64,000 bases of DNA from FEN-1073 sp963780865 (lineage in GTDB: Bacteria > Chloroflexota > Anaerolineae > Anaerolineales > RBG-16-64-43): the NCBI GenBank assembly GCA_963780865.1, contig CAWADT010000013.1:62001-126000 (forward strand). The letters are read 5' to 3'. A program made the translations under genes and the position numbers. The first letter of the stretch is position 1; every line of letters begins with the position of its first letter. The notes below the pieces were generated by a model. The model worked only from the letters and a program-made list of their open reading frames with translations, was not told the origin of the DNA and made no database searches. This document shows positions 26,397-34,676 of this stretch, piece by piece.

Positions 26397-27350
26397 TCAA
26401 GCAAGTGCAAGTTGACTTCGCCAGGGGCGATTATCTCGAACCATGGCATTTAGAATTGTCACAAATTTCCGCATACAAGCAACATTGGCGACTTTCTTCG
26501 CCTTCCCATGGGCGATTAGCCTATCGTGGAATTGTTGGATAACGGGATTAAATCGGATGGCGGAAAGGGTTGCCATATACAACGTACAGCGAAAAGGTTG
26601 TCGTCCGCCTTGGGTGCGGCGTTTCCCATTTTTCTTTCCGCTATCGTTGTTCATGGGCGCCACACCGACTAAAGCTGCGATTGCCTTCCGATCGAGCAAT
26701 CCAAGTTCCGGGATCTCGGCAACAATACTTGACGCCGTAATCGGGCCGATTCCTTTGGCTGTCCTCACCAGGTCTGCTTTGGCCTTCATTTCGGGCTGAT
26801 GATCAATCAAGGATTGGATTTCGCGGCTCAGGTTCTTTTCTTCTTCATCCAACCACGCCAAATGGGCAAGAATATGGTCGCTCATCTCCTGAGATGCTTT
26901 TTGTAGGCGGTTTTTCTCGTCCTGAATGATCCCTACAACCTGCCGTCGGCGAGCAAGGAGCTCTTCCAGACGAACCTGCTCGGGTGTAGAAGGAGGAGTG
27001 GGACGAGGGCGCAAAGCATTAGCAAAATGGGCGATATTATGTGCATCCAGTTGGTCGGTTTTCGCCAAGAGCCCACTGGCACGAGCGAAATCCCGCACCC
27101 TTTTAGGAGATACCAAGGCAACCAGGATCTTGGCTTGTTGGAGAGCCTTTACAACCGTCTTTTCATAGCCGCCGGTGGCCTCGACAACCACCAAGGCAGG
27201 ATATTTCTTTTGGAGAAAAGAAATTAACTGTGGAATTCCTTCGGCATCGTTGAAGAAACTCCACAACCTGGTATCGCCCCACATTGCGGTATCCAGCTTT
27301 TTCTTGGAGATATCGATGCCGAAAAAGGGATCATTTTGTGGTGTCTCCAT
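26397..27350 (-). CDS. IS110-family transposase (DEDD recombinase)
   Basis: The ATG at 27348-27350 is preceded by GGAGGTTCTC; the longer open frame to 27518 runs through the structured non-coding part and is not coding. 317 residues. The N-terminal RuvC-like domain carries the DEDD residues in FFGIDISKKKLD, VVVEATGGYEKTV and TDQLDAHNIAHF. A coiled-coil linker (RRRQVVGIIQDEKNRLQKASQEMS) precedes the C-terminal Tnp domain with GIGPITASSIVAEIPELG and VGVAPMNNDSGKKNGKRR, which holds the putative nucleophile serine. It is intact and probably functional. Confidence 0.95.
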   Translation of the reverse strand: METPQNDPFFGIDISKKKLDTAMWGDTRLWSFFNDAEGIPQLISFLQKKYPALVVVEATGGYEKTVVKALQQAKILVALVSPKRVRDFARASGLLAKTDQLDAHNIAHFANALRPRPTPPSTPEQVRLEELLARRRQVVGIIQDEKNRLQKASQEMSDHILAHLAWLDEEEKNLSREIQSLIDHQPEMKAKADLVRTAKGIGPITASSIVAEIPELGLLDRKAIAALVGVAPMNNDSGKKNGKRRTQGGRQPFRCTLYMATLSAIRFNPVIQQFHDRLIAHGKAKKVANVACMRKFVTILNAMVRDNRPWRSQLALA

Positions 27351-27574
27351 GAGAACCTCCGTGGATATAATAAAGACAGCCCGCGCTAGCATTGGATACG
27401 GTCTTTGAGACCAACCAACTGTTCGGGCTAAACGGATAAAGGACACGGCGATCCATGCTTTAAAGCGGTCTTCAAGACCTGCCGGATTTCGATCTGCCGT
27501 GTCCTTCGCTATTATCATACTAGCCGGATTAATCCGGCGCTGTTATTCGGCGGAGGATTTATCCTCCGGCGAGC
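27351..27574 (-). ncRNA. predicted bridge-RNA region of the IS110 element
   Basis: IS110 elements are known to express a guide (bridge) RNA from the non-coding end beside the recombinase. Here the 224 bases before the transposase are rich in structure. A perfect 11-bp inverted repeat GCCGTGTCCTT (plus 27496-27506) with AAGGACACGGC (27439-27449) closes a domain that contains the hairpin GGTCTTCAAGACC (27467-27479). A further hairpin GGTCTTTGAGACC (27400-27412) lies nearer the gene, and two palindromes lie at the element end. The target- and donor-binding loops cannot be assigned without folding and a full donor end. Exact RNA ends unknown. Confidence 0.5.
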
Positions 27575-27814
27575 GGACTTTTTCAGCGATCTCTGTTTAA
27601 TATTATGTAAGGTTAGTCCCTCAAGGATTTGATCTTCATCTAAAAGATGGATAGGAAGGGGAGTTCCCAACGCATTTTCGAAGAATTGGAAATTTCCACG
27701 AGCGGTAACAATATAAATTCTCCTCGGTTGGGTGAAGAGTTGCAGCGACTGAATCGCACGCAAGGAAATATTCCTGTGCTGGGGCGCGACGCATAATACC
27801 GAATCGAAAATCAT

Positions 27815-28428
27815 GGGAATCTCATTATAACAAACGTTGGTAGACGATAGGATTGTTTTTCCAGTAGAGGGTGAAGTGCAACCGGCTGTGGGATGTAAAA
27901 GGTTGGTCAACTTCGCGGTTTGTACCGTTTTTAACCACTTGGAGAGCCCAAAAAACCGGAACGGAATTCCGGAATTTAACATTTTATAGTACTAGCGAAT
28001 TTCGAACAATCTTTCCATTAGAGATATCAGAAGAGGATGCCTACCAGAGTATTCTGGCGAAGGGGGAGAAGCTGCCATGCTAAATGAATCTCGGAAAAAT
28101 CCATGGAATTAACTTTGGTGAGGATCAGAAACCATAACAAAAGATCGACGTTGCGTTTCATGCCAAAACAAAGATAAAATGATTGGAATAACGGATCATA
28201 ACCGGATTTGGAGCATCCAATTGCCAGACATCTATGAGGTTTTGCATTTGTGGGATGCAGTTCAAGGGTATCCCCTGGATTTATCTTCCCGCTATCCAAG
28301 GTGAAAGCGTGCCGGGAAACAAGCCAATATTTTCTATAATCATTAGCGAAGAATCAAACGGGATAATTATCTTTTTAGGATTGAGGCGTATTCTTCAAAA
28401 AGAATGTTGAGGCGCGTTGTTCACTTTT
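27815..28428. other. 614-bp AT-rich region with no supportable gene
   Basis: Short open frames exist on both strands (for example 28027-28299 minus, 27871-28083 plus) but none has family-like sequence, a ribosome-binding site or coding-type composition. The base composition is clearly lower in GC than the neighbours. It may be decayed foreign DNA belonging with the disrupted gene. Confidence 0.5.
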
Positions 28429-29118
28429 ATGAAAAGGATTAAGGCAGTTGTTTTCGACCTTGATGATACGCTGTATCCCGAGCTGGAATATGTTCGCAGT
28501 GGATTTCGCGCCGTAGGCGAGTGGGCCGAGGAGCGTCTAGGGCTTTCCCAGGCGATCGTCCGGGCGGAGCTGCAGGCCTTGTTCGATGCCGAGTTTCGCG
28601 GGGACACCTTCCAGTGGTGGCTTTCCGAACAGGGTTTGCCGGAGCCGCTTCTCCTGGAAATGGTGCGGGTTTTCCGGACCCATCCGCCGCGGATAGCGCT
28701 TTATCCGGATGCTGAGCGGATATTGAACGAGCTAAAGCCGGTTTACCAGTTCGGGTTGGTCACCGAGGGGCGGCGGGAAAGCCAGCAAGCGAAAATCCGG
28801 GCGCTCAGTTTGGACCGCTGGCTCTCGGCGGTGGTCATCCTGGGGGAAGAGGATCGCGCTGAATGGAAACCCAGCCGCAAGCCGTTCGACCTAGTGTTGG
28901 AGATGCTGGCGGAGAAGGGGGAAGGCGCGGTTTACGTGGGTGATAATCCACGCAAGGATTTCCGCGGCGCGCGCGAAGCCGGAATGGCGACCGTCCGCAT
29001 CCGGCGGCCGGAAGGGCTGCATTCGCGGGAGGAGCCGGCCGCGCCGGCGGATGCCCCGGATCGGGAAATCGTCAACCTGGAACAATTGATGGACTCCCTG
29101 CCGGAGGGAGCGGAGTAA
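28429..29118 (+). CDS. HAD-superfamily phosphatase
   Basis: ATG at 28429 gives 229 residues. HAD motif I is KAVVFDLDDTLYPE (nucleophile and acid/base Asp), followed by a helical cap (YVRSGFRAVGEWAEERLGLS). Motif II is FGLVTEGRRESQQAK (usual Ser/Thr is T), motif III is AEWKPSRKPFDLVLEML (Lys), and motif IV is VYVGDNPRKDFRGAREAGM. It removes phosphate from a small metabolite. Pairing with an ATP-grasp gene upstream suggests a shared biosynthetic step for the glycan. It is followed by a methyltransferase after 4 bases. Confidence 0.87.
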   Translation: MKRIKAVVFDLDDTLYPELEYVRSGFRAVGEWAEERLGLSQAIVRAELQALFDAEFRGDTFQWWLSEQGLPEPLLLEMVRVFRTHPPRIALYPDAERILNELKPVYQFGLVTEGRRESQQAKIRALSLDRWLSAVVILGEEDRAEWKPSRKPFDLVLEMLAEKGEGAVYVGDNPRKDFRGAREAGMATVRIRRPEGLHSREEPAAPADAPDREIVNLEQLMDSLPEGAE

Positions 29119-29122
29119 TCGA

Positions 29123-29707
29123 ATGATATTTTTTGGCGTCGGGCTGACGATTGCCCAGTGGGTGATCGTATTCCAGTCCATTCTGATCGGCTCGTTGCTG
29201 CTCACGCTGTGGATCTACCTTCCGATCTTTTGGGGCGCGCCGTGGATTCCATCTTCCCTCCGCACGGCGGATAAAATGCTGCGCATGGCGGAGGTCCGTC
29301 CCGGCCAGACGGTCGTCGACCTGGGGGCGGGGGATGGACGCCTGGTAATGCTTGCCGCCAGAAAATATCAAGCCAAAGCGCGGGGTGTGGAAATCGATCC
29401 GCTGCGGGTGCTGGCGGCCAATCTGGGCATCCGGATGCTCGGTTTGCGGAGGACGGCCCAAGTTCAATGGGGAAATTTGGACCGGTTTACTCTGGCGGAT
29501 GCCGATGTAGTCACGCTTTTTCTGATGCAGGGCACCAATCAGAAAGTAAAGACTCGGCTGGAAAAAAGCCTCCATCCAGGCGCAAAAGTTGTGTCGCATT
29601 TGTACTCTATGAGCGGATGGACGCCGGTGGCGCTCGACGACCGGCGCGGAATTTTCGTTTACGAAATAGGCAACACCAGCGGAGAGATCAATACCAAGTT
29701 TTATTGA
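29123..29707 (+). CDS. membrane-anchored methyltransferase, FAM173/ATPSCKMT-like
   Basis: 194 residues: one N-terminal membrane segment (about 8-35, VIVFQSILIGSLLLTLWIYL), then a class I methyltransferase domain. The sequence GAPWIPSSLRTADKMLRMAEVRPGQTVVDLGAGDGRLVMLAA and DVVTLFLMQGTNQKVKTRLEKSLHPGAKVVSHLYSMSGWTP follows the pattern of FAM173-type lysine methyltransferases, whose eukaryotic members modify the ATP-synthase c subunit. The substrate in this organism is not known; a membrane protein is a reasonable guess. Confidence 0.72.
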   Translation: MIFFGVGLTIAQWVIVFQSILIGSLLLTLWIYLPIFWGAPWIPSSLRTADKMLRMAEVRPGQTVVDLGAGDGRLVMLAARKYQAKARGVEIDPLRVLAANLGIRMLGLRRTAQVQWGNLDRFTLADADVVTLFLMQGTNQKVKTRLEKSLHPGAKVVSHLYSMSGWTPVALDDRRGIFVYEIGNTSGEINTKFY

Positions 29708-29791
29708 TCAGCGTCGCCGGTCGCTGAAACCCAACGCCGGATCAGAATCCGGCCGGGGCTGGCGCGTCCCAGCGGATGCAGACGAAATCCC

Positions 29792-30655
29792 ATGAATGAA
29801 TTGCGGATCGGCACCTGCTCATGGAAATACCCCTCCTGGAAGGGGATGGTGTATTCCCCCGGAGTGGAAAATTATTTGCAGGAATATTCCCGCAAATATT
29901 CCACCGTGGAAGTTGACCAATGGTTCTGGTCGTTGTTCCCGGGAGATAAAATCCGTCTGCCCGGCCCGGACGACGTTCTCGAGTACCGGAATTCCGTTCC
30001 GGACAACTTTCGGTTTACGGTAAAGGTCCCAAACAGCATCACCCTCACGCACGCTTATTCGAAAGCGAAATCCACGCTCGGACCGAAGAACCGTTATTTC
30101 CTCTCCCGGGAAATCTTCTCCCAGGTTCTAGATTTCCTCAAACCGCTGGGGGAAACGCTCGGGCCGTTGATTTTTCAATTCGAATATTTAAACCGCCAAA
30201 AAATGGAATCGCAGGGGGAGTTCGAGCGGATGCTTGCGGAATTTCGCAAAGGGCTTCCGGGCGGACGCGAATACGCGCTCGAGATTCGCAACGCCAATTA
30301 TCAAAACGCGCGATGGTTGGAGTACCTTCAGAATCAGGATTGGATTCCCGTTTTCCTGGAAGGATATTGGATGCCGCCGGTCGTCGAGCTATGGCACAAG
30401 ATGGAACGCCAAATCCGCAACTTTTCCACGATCATTATCCGCCTGCATGGAACCGATCGGAAAGGAATCGAACAGGAGACGGGTGAAGCCTGGGACCGGA
30501 TCGTCCGGCCGAAAGAAAAGGAACTGGCGGAAATCGCGGGCATGGTTTCGGATCTGCGGTCTTCCACCAAAGGCCTCTATATCAACGTCAATAATCATTA
30601 TGAAGGATCGGCTCCCCTGACGATCGAGCGGTTTATGCAATTCATGCGGTCCTGA
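29792..30655 (+). CDS. DUF72-family protein
   Basis: 287 residues starting MNELRIGTCSWKYPSWKGMVYSPGVENYLQEYSRKYSTVEVDQWF, the hallmark of DUF72 (YecE-like) proteins, a TIM-barrel family. FRFTVKVPNSITLTHAYSK, PLIFQFEYLN and YALEIRNANYQN are further family segments, and IIRLHGTDRKGIEQETGEAW closes the barrel. Metal or nucleic-acid binding has been suggested for the family, but the reaction is unknown. Size is normal (about 250-300). Confidence 0.88.
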   Translation: MNELRIGTCSWKYPSWKGMVYSPGVENYLQEYSRKYSTVEVDQWFWSLFPGDKIRLPGPDDVLEYRNSVPDNFRFTVKVPNSITLTHAYSKAKSTLGPKNRYFLSREIFSQVLDFLKPLGETLGPLIFQFEYLNRQKMESQGEFERMLAEFRKGLPGGREYALEIRNANYQNARWLEYLQNQDWIPVFLEGYWMPPVVELWHKMERQIRNFSTIIIRLHGTDRKGIEQETGEAWDRIVRPKEKELAEIAGMVSDLRSSTKGLYINVNNHYEGSAPLTIERFMQFMRS

Positions 30656-30845
30656 GGGATTTCCGGCTAAGCTTGGTGCGGGCCATCCGCTCGTCCGAAT
30701 GTGCATAGGCAATCCTAGGAAGGCGCATCACCCGTCGCTGGCGGCGCGAGCGATTTAGGGGCGAATATTGTGGCGCCGCGCTGCGGTTAATCCGCCGCAA
30801 TTTAACTGATAGAATAGCGTATTCCTCGCCAAAGGAGGCTTGCCG

Positions 30846-32036
30846 TTGGATCCAAATAAGATTCGCATGTCATCGCCGGATATCACCCAGGCTGAAATCG
30901 ATTCCGTCATGGAGGTTCTGCACTCGACGGATTTAAGCATGGGGGAGAAGCTCCAGGCGTTCGAAACGGAGATGGCGCGCATTACCGGAACCCGTTTTGC
31001 TGTCGGGGTCTCTTCCGGAACAGCTGGGCTGCATCTTTCGGTCATCGCCGCGGGAATTGGAGCGGGGGATTTGGTGGTGACAACACCGTTCTCCTTCATC
31101 GCTTCCTCCAATTGCCTTTTATATGAGAGAGCAACGCCGATATTCGTCGACGTGGAGGATCAAACCGGTAACCTGGATTGTCTACTGGTAGAAAAAGCAG
31201 TCGACGCATTGAAAAGTGGAGGGAAATCGGCCGAAAAGATCCTTCCACGAAAGCTGCAGATGCAGAATATAAATACTCAGAACCCAAAAGCAATCCTTGC
31301 CGTCAACGTGTTTCTACAAGCAGCGAATTTCGATCAATTAATTGATATTGCGCATAGACATAATCTACAGCTAATTGAGGACGCCTGTGAAACGATTGGT
31401 GCGGGGTATAAGGGCCGTTTAGCCGGTTCTCTGGGGGATATCGGCGTGATGGCCTTTTATCCCAATAAACAGATGACGACAGGTGAAGGAGGTGTGATCA
31501 CAACGAACAACCAAACCTGGGCGGAAGCTGCGCGGTCCTTGAGGAACCAGGGACGCAAACCGGGCGGGGCGTGGTTGGAACACGACCGGCTGGGATTCAA
31601 CTATCGGTTGGATGAAATGAGCGCGGCATTTGGGTTGGCTCAGGCAAAGCGGCTTCCCGAGCTCCTGGAGAGACGGCGACTGGTGGCGTTTTGGTACGAA
31701 GAACGGCTGCGGGATCTGGAATTGGTGCGGCTTCCATACATCGCGCCCTATACCACCGCCGTCTCCTGGTTCGTATATGTCATTCGCATCCTGCCCCCGG
31801 CGCAGAGGGATCTGATCATCGCCAAGCTGGCCCAGGCAGGGATTCCTTCGCGGAAATATTTTGCTCCGATCCATCTGCAATCTTTTTACCGGGAACGATT
31901 CGGATATCAACCGGGGGATTTCCCCGTGGCAGAACGGCTGGGCGACGAATGCCTGGCCCTTCCGTTTTCCGGCGTGATGACGGAAGCAGAAGTGGATACC
32001 GTGTGCTTCGCATTGCGCAAAGCTCTCGATGGGTAA
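30846..32036 (+). CDS. DegT/DnrJ/EryC1/StrS-family sugar aminotransferase
   Basis: An AAAGGAGG site at 30831-30838 is seven bases before the TTG at 30846, which I take as start (another TTG at 30840 is too close). 396 residues, beginning LDPNKIRMSSPDITQAEIDSV. PLP enzyme of fold type I: TRFAVGVSSGTAGLHLSVIAAG at the N-terminus, LIEDACETIGAGYKGRLAGSLGDIGVMAFYPNKQMTTGEGGVI with the Asp and the Schiff-base Lys (about 208). RSLRNQGRKPGGAW and LGFNYRLDEMSAAFGLAQAKRL are family motifs. It aminates a keto-sugar nucleotide for surface-glycan synthesis. The centre (31130-31390) is relatively AT-rich. Confidence 0.9.
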   Translation: MDPNKIRMSSPDITQAEIDSVMEVLHSTDLSMGEKLQAFETEMARITGTRFAVGVSSGTAGLHLSVIAAGIGAGDLVVTTPFSFIASSNCLLYERATPIFVDVEDQTGNLDCLLVEKAVDALKSGGKSAEKILPRKLQMQNINTQNPKAILAVNVFLQAANFDQLIDIAHRHNLQLIEDACETIGAGYKGRLAGSLGDIGVMAFYPNKQMTTGEGGVITTNNQTWAEAARSLRNQGRKPGGAWLEHDRLGFNYRLDEMSAAFGLAQAKRLPELLERRRLVAFWYEERLRDLELVRLPYIAPYTTAVSWFVYVIRILPPAQRDLIIAKLAQAGIPSRKYFAPIHLQSFYRERFGYQPGDFPVAERLGDECLALPFSGVMTEAEVDTVCFALRKALDG

Positions 32037-32240
32037 TTAGTTCCAATCGATATTGTTATTTTGGAATCATTGGGAAAATTTTTCCTCCTCCATAGAACGT
32101 AGTAAAGGATTGATCAATTTTATTTGCCCCTGCCTGGAATTTTGGATATTCTCTCTCCCCGCCGATTTGGGAATCGTGATTGCCTAATTTGCTGCCCGTC
32201 GTGAAAAGTGAAAAACCGCTAAAGTAGGCATTTTGAGAGG

Positions 32241-32246
32241 TATAAT
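32241..32246 (+). promoter_or_regulatory. possible -10 box for the nuo cluster
   Basis: A perfect TATAAT lies 65 bases upstream of nuoB in a 275-base gap that otherwise contains no gene. There is no convincing -35, so this rests on one hexamer. Confidence 0.3.
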
Positions 32247-32311
32247 TCCGCTCAATAGGGAATGAGTTAACTCCGGATGTCTTCGCTGAAAGCGGGGTTC
32301 TTTTCTACTCC

Positions 32312-32923
32312 ATGCCCGATGAACAATTGCACGACCCGAGATTTGTACTTCCCGACACCCTGATCGGTAAGGTTGTCATTACAAACCTCGACCGCATATA
32401 CAACTGGGGCAGGAGAAATTCGGTCTGGCCGATGATGTTCGGCCTGGCGTGCTGCGCCATCGAGATGATCTGCACCCAGGCGAGCCGTTTCGACCTCTCG
32501 CGCTTTGGGATGGAAATCATGCGACCCTCCCCGCGGCAGAGCGATTTACTGATTATCGCCGGAACCGTCACCAAGAAAATGACTCCCACCATCGTCCGCC
32601 TTTACGACCAAATGACCGAGCCGAAATATGTGATGGCCATGGGAGCGTGCGCCTCGGGTGGCGGCCCGTTCCGCGAGGGGTATAACGTGGTGCCCGGGAT
32701 CGACCAATTCCTGCCGGTGGATGTTTACGTCCCAGGATGCCCCCCGACTCCCCAGGCCTTGCTGAACGGGTTAATCCAATTGCAGAAAGCCATCGACGGC
32801 CAATCCCTCCGGACCGCACCGTGGTATCGCAAGGGCAATCGCGAGATCCTGGTTCCAGGCTTGGGATCCGATCTAATCGATCCCTCTCCGGCTGACCGAA
32901 AATCGGAGGATCGGAAGGCGTGA
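32312..32923 (+). CDS. nuoB: NADH-quinone oxidoreductase subunit B (N2 cluster subunit)
   Basis: 203 residues. All four ligands of the terminal [4Fe-4S] cluster N2 are in place: the adjacent pair in FGLACCAIEM, one in MAMGACASGGG and one in YVPGCPPTPQAL. Other conserved stretches are RFDLSRFGMEIMRPSPRQSDLLIIAGTVTKKM. It passes electrons to quinone with NuoCD. The C-terminal tail (DLIDPSPADRKSEDRKA) is poorly conserved. The stop overlaps the GTG of nuoCD. No nuoA precedes it, unlike the common nuoA-N order. Confidence 0.93.
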   Translation: MPDEQLHDPRFVLPDTLIGKVVITNLDRIYNWGRRNSVWPMMFGLACCAIEMICTQASRFDLSRFGMEIMRPSPRQSDLLIIAGTVTKKMTPTIVRLYDQMTEPKYVMAMGACASGGGPFREGYNVVPGIDQFLPVDVYVPGCPPTPQALLNGLIQLQKAIDGQSLRTAPWYRKGNREILVPGLGSDLIDPSPADRKSEDRKA

Positions 32924-34620
32924 ACCTTGCGGATCGATTTCCACAGACGGCGAGCCCTGACGCGCGCGAGGGATATTCCGGGTGGATCGTTGCTCCGGAA
33001 GTTCTTTCGGGCATCGCCCGCTTTCTGCGTGATGAGGAAAATTACCGGTATCTCTCTTCGATCACCGGGGTCGATTACCTTCCCGAGGGCCAATTTGAGG
33101 TTGTCTACCATTTCTACCAGCCAAGCGGCGGGCCGGCATTGGTTGTTAAAACGCGCATCCCGCGGGATGCTCCGGTTCTCCCCAGCCTGACCCCCGTATT
33201 CCCCGGCGCGGAATTCCAGGAGCGCGAAATTTGGGATTTATTCGGGATCCGCTTTACGGGGCATCCGGATCTGCGAAGAATCCTGCTCTGGGAGGGTTTT
33301 TCCGGGCACCCTTTGCGCAAAGATTGGCGCGAACCGCTCTACGAGGAGGATGCCAAACCGTTTGCCAGCCGCTGGCCGGCTGGAAATGCCAACCGTAAAT
33401 CCGACGCCGGATTTATCCGTCCTCCGGATGGGATACCAGCGGACGGATGGGAATCTCAGGATGATCGTGCGTTATATGCCGCATTAGAGAACACGCCGCA
33501 AGTGCGCGGCGGCGCGCTGCAAACCGAACGCCTGACGGTGAATCTCGGCCCGCAGCACCCTTCTACCCACGGCGTTTTCCGAATCGCCGCGCTGCTCGAC
33601 GGTGAAAACGTGGTCGAGCTTAAGCCGGTGATGGGATATTTACACCGCTGCCACGAAAAGATCGGCGAACGCAATACCTTTTTAGCCAACATCCCCTTCA
33701 CCGACCGGTTGGATTACCTCACCTCTCTGAGCAATAATTTCGGCTACGTGCTGGCGGTGGAAAAACTCATGAGAATCCGGCCGCCGGAGCGGGCGGAATA
33801 CCTGCGCGTCATCCTGGCCGAAATGACCCGGATCGTCAGCCACCTGTGGTCGATCGGATTCCTTCTCAACGACCTGGGGGCTTTCTTCACGCCGGCGCTT
33901 TACGCCATCGAAGAACGCGAACTGGTCCTCGATATCTTCGAGGCGGTGACCGGATCGCGAATGATGTGCAATTTTTTCCGGTTCGGGGGTTTGGCGCGCG
34001 ATATTTCCGAGGACCTTCTGGAGCGGATTCGCGGTCTTGTCGAAGAGCGGCTCCCGCGCAAGGTGGACGAAATCAATTCTTACCTGACGGAGAATGAAAT
34101 CCTGAAAGAGCGCTGTATTGGAGTAGGGATCCTTTCCCCGGAACAGGCGCTGGCCTATTCCGCCGCTGGACCCGTCCTGCGGGCTTCCGGCGTGCCATAT
34201 GACGTACGCAAGGCCGAGCCGTATTCCGTGTACGATCGTCTGGAGTGGGAGGTTGCCTGCCGCGCCGGTTGCGACGTGTACGACCGATACCGCGTCCGCC
34301 TGGATGAAATCCGCCAGAGTCTCCGCATCGTCCGTCAGGCGCTTAAGGATCTTCCCGGGGGCGAGATTCAGACCGGCAAGGCGCAATATCAGGTGCGGGT
34401 CCCGCCGGGTGAAGCCTATGGGCGTGTGGAAGGCCCGAAGGGCGAATTGGGTTTCTACGTCGTCTCCAGCGGTGCGCCCAACCCCTGGCGGTATCACGTG
34501 CGCGCACCATCGTTCATCAACCTTACTTCGATGGCCGAAATGTGCCGCGGGCAGAAAATCGCGGACGTTGTGGCGGTGCTCGGTAGCATCGACATCATCC
34601 TGGGAGAAACGGACCGGTGA
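32920..34620 (+). CDS. nuoCD: fused NADH-quinone oxidoreductase subunits C and D
   Basis: Start GTG in a GTGA overlap with nuoB; 566 residues. Residues 1-165 are NuoC (YLSSITGVDYLPEGQFEVVYHFYQ, EREIWDLFGIRFTGHPDLRRIL). A linker follows to about 200, and residues 205-566 are NuoD (TVNLGPQHPSTHGVFRIAALLDGE, FTDRLDYLTSLSNNFGYVLAVEKL, VVAVLGSIDIILGETDR). The nickel-binding cysteine pairs of [NiFe] hydrogenase large subunits are absent, so this is a complex I type, not a hydrogenase. Where the usual sequence is HRGxEK the motif here reads HRCHEKIGE. The fusion is like that of E. coli. Confidence 0.9.
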   Translation: MNLADRFPQTASPDAREGYSGWIVAPEVLSGIARFLRDEENYRYLSSITGVDYLPEGQFEVVYHFYQPSGGPALVVKTRIPRDAPVLPSLTPVFPGAEFQEREIWDLFGIRFTGHPDLRRILLWEGFSGHPLRKDWREPLYEEDAKPFASRWPAGNANRKSDAGFIRPPDGIPADGWESQDDRALYAALENTPQVRGGALQTERLTVNLGPQHPSTHGVFRIAALLDGENVVELKPVMGYLHRCHEKIGERNTFLANIPFTDRLDYLTSLSNNFGYVLAVEKLMRIRPPERAEYLRVILAEMTRIVSHLWSIGFLLNDLGAFFTPALYAIEERELVLDIFEAVTGSRMMCNFFRFGGLARDISEDLLERIRGLVEERLPRKVDEINSYLTENEILKERCIGVGILSPEQALAYSAAGPVLRASGVPYDVRKAEPYSVYDRLEWEVACRAGCDVYDRYRVRLDEIRQSLRIVRQALKDLPGGEIQTGKAQYQVRVPPGEAYGRVEGPKGELGFYVVSSGAPNPWRYHVRAPSFINLTSMAEMCRGQKIADVVAVLGSIDIILGETDR

Positions 34621-34676
34621 CCAGGAGCGCCACGAAACGTCGCGGTTGGGCAATCCGGGGCGGGGGTTAATCCATC

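Larger units (their letters stand above)
26321..27574 (-). mobile_element. IS110-family insertion sequence, 1254 bp
   Basis: The limits come from reconstructing the interrupted gene: removing 26321-27574 restores frame, and TCC (minus strand) is shared at both junctions, as expected for a short core used by IS110 recombinases, which make no real target duplication. One gene (DEDD transposase) and a 224-base non-coding 5' part lie inside. Each end has two short palindromes: CGGAGGATTTATCCTCCG (27551-27568) and GCCGGATTAATCCGGC (27523-27538) at the left end; GCCCGGCTCAAGCCGGGC (26349-26366) and CGGAGCTAAAGCTCCG (26320-26335) at the right end. Confidence 0.88.
25580..27814 (-). pseudogene. DUF6492-like glycan-locus protein interrupted by IS110 insertion
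   Basis: The 5' part (27814-27575, 80 codons) starts MIFDSVLCVAPQHRNISLRA and ends IKQRSLKKS; the 3' part (26320-25580, 247 codons with stop) resumes GRMWFFSDLKQYFQRRIEW. Joining them gives an in-frame 326-residue protein reading KKSGRMWFFSD across the junction. The sequence has the features of DUF6492-type putative glycosyltransferases: an N-terminal sugar-nucleotide-like fold, AEHYLVWDSDTILLQP (DSD, a DxD-like metal motif) and HFMVNKRCMKELI. A TATAAT (plus 27824-27829) lies 9 bases before the ATG, again suggesting a leaderless transcript. As found, it is inactivated by the insertion. Lower GC than its neighbours. Confidence 0.85.

Noticed and set aside
27350..27518. N-terminal 56-residue extension of the transposase frame
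   Set aside because: It runs through hairpins of the non-coding IS region, and a strong ribosome-binding site marks the ATG at 27350.
28027..28299. 90-residue minus-strand frame in the AT-rich gap
   Set aside because: It has no ribosome-binding site, no recognisable motif and lies in DNA without other coding signal.
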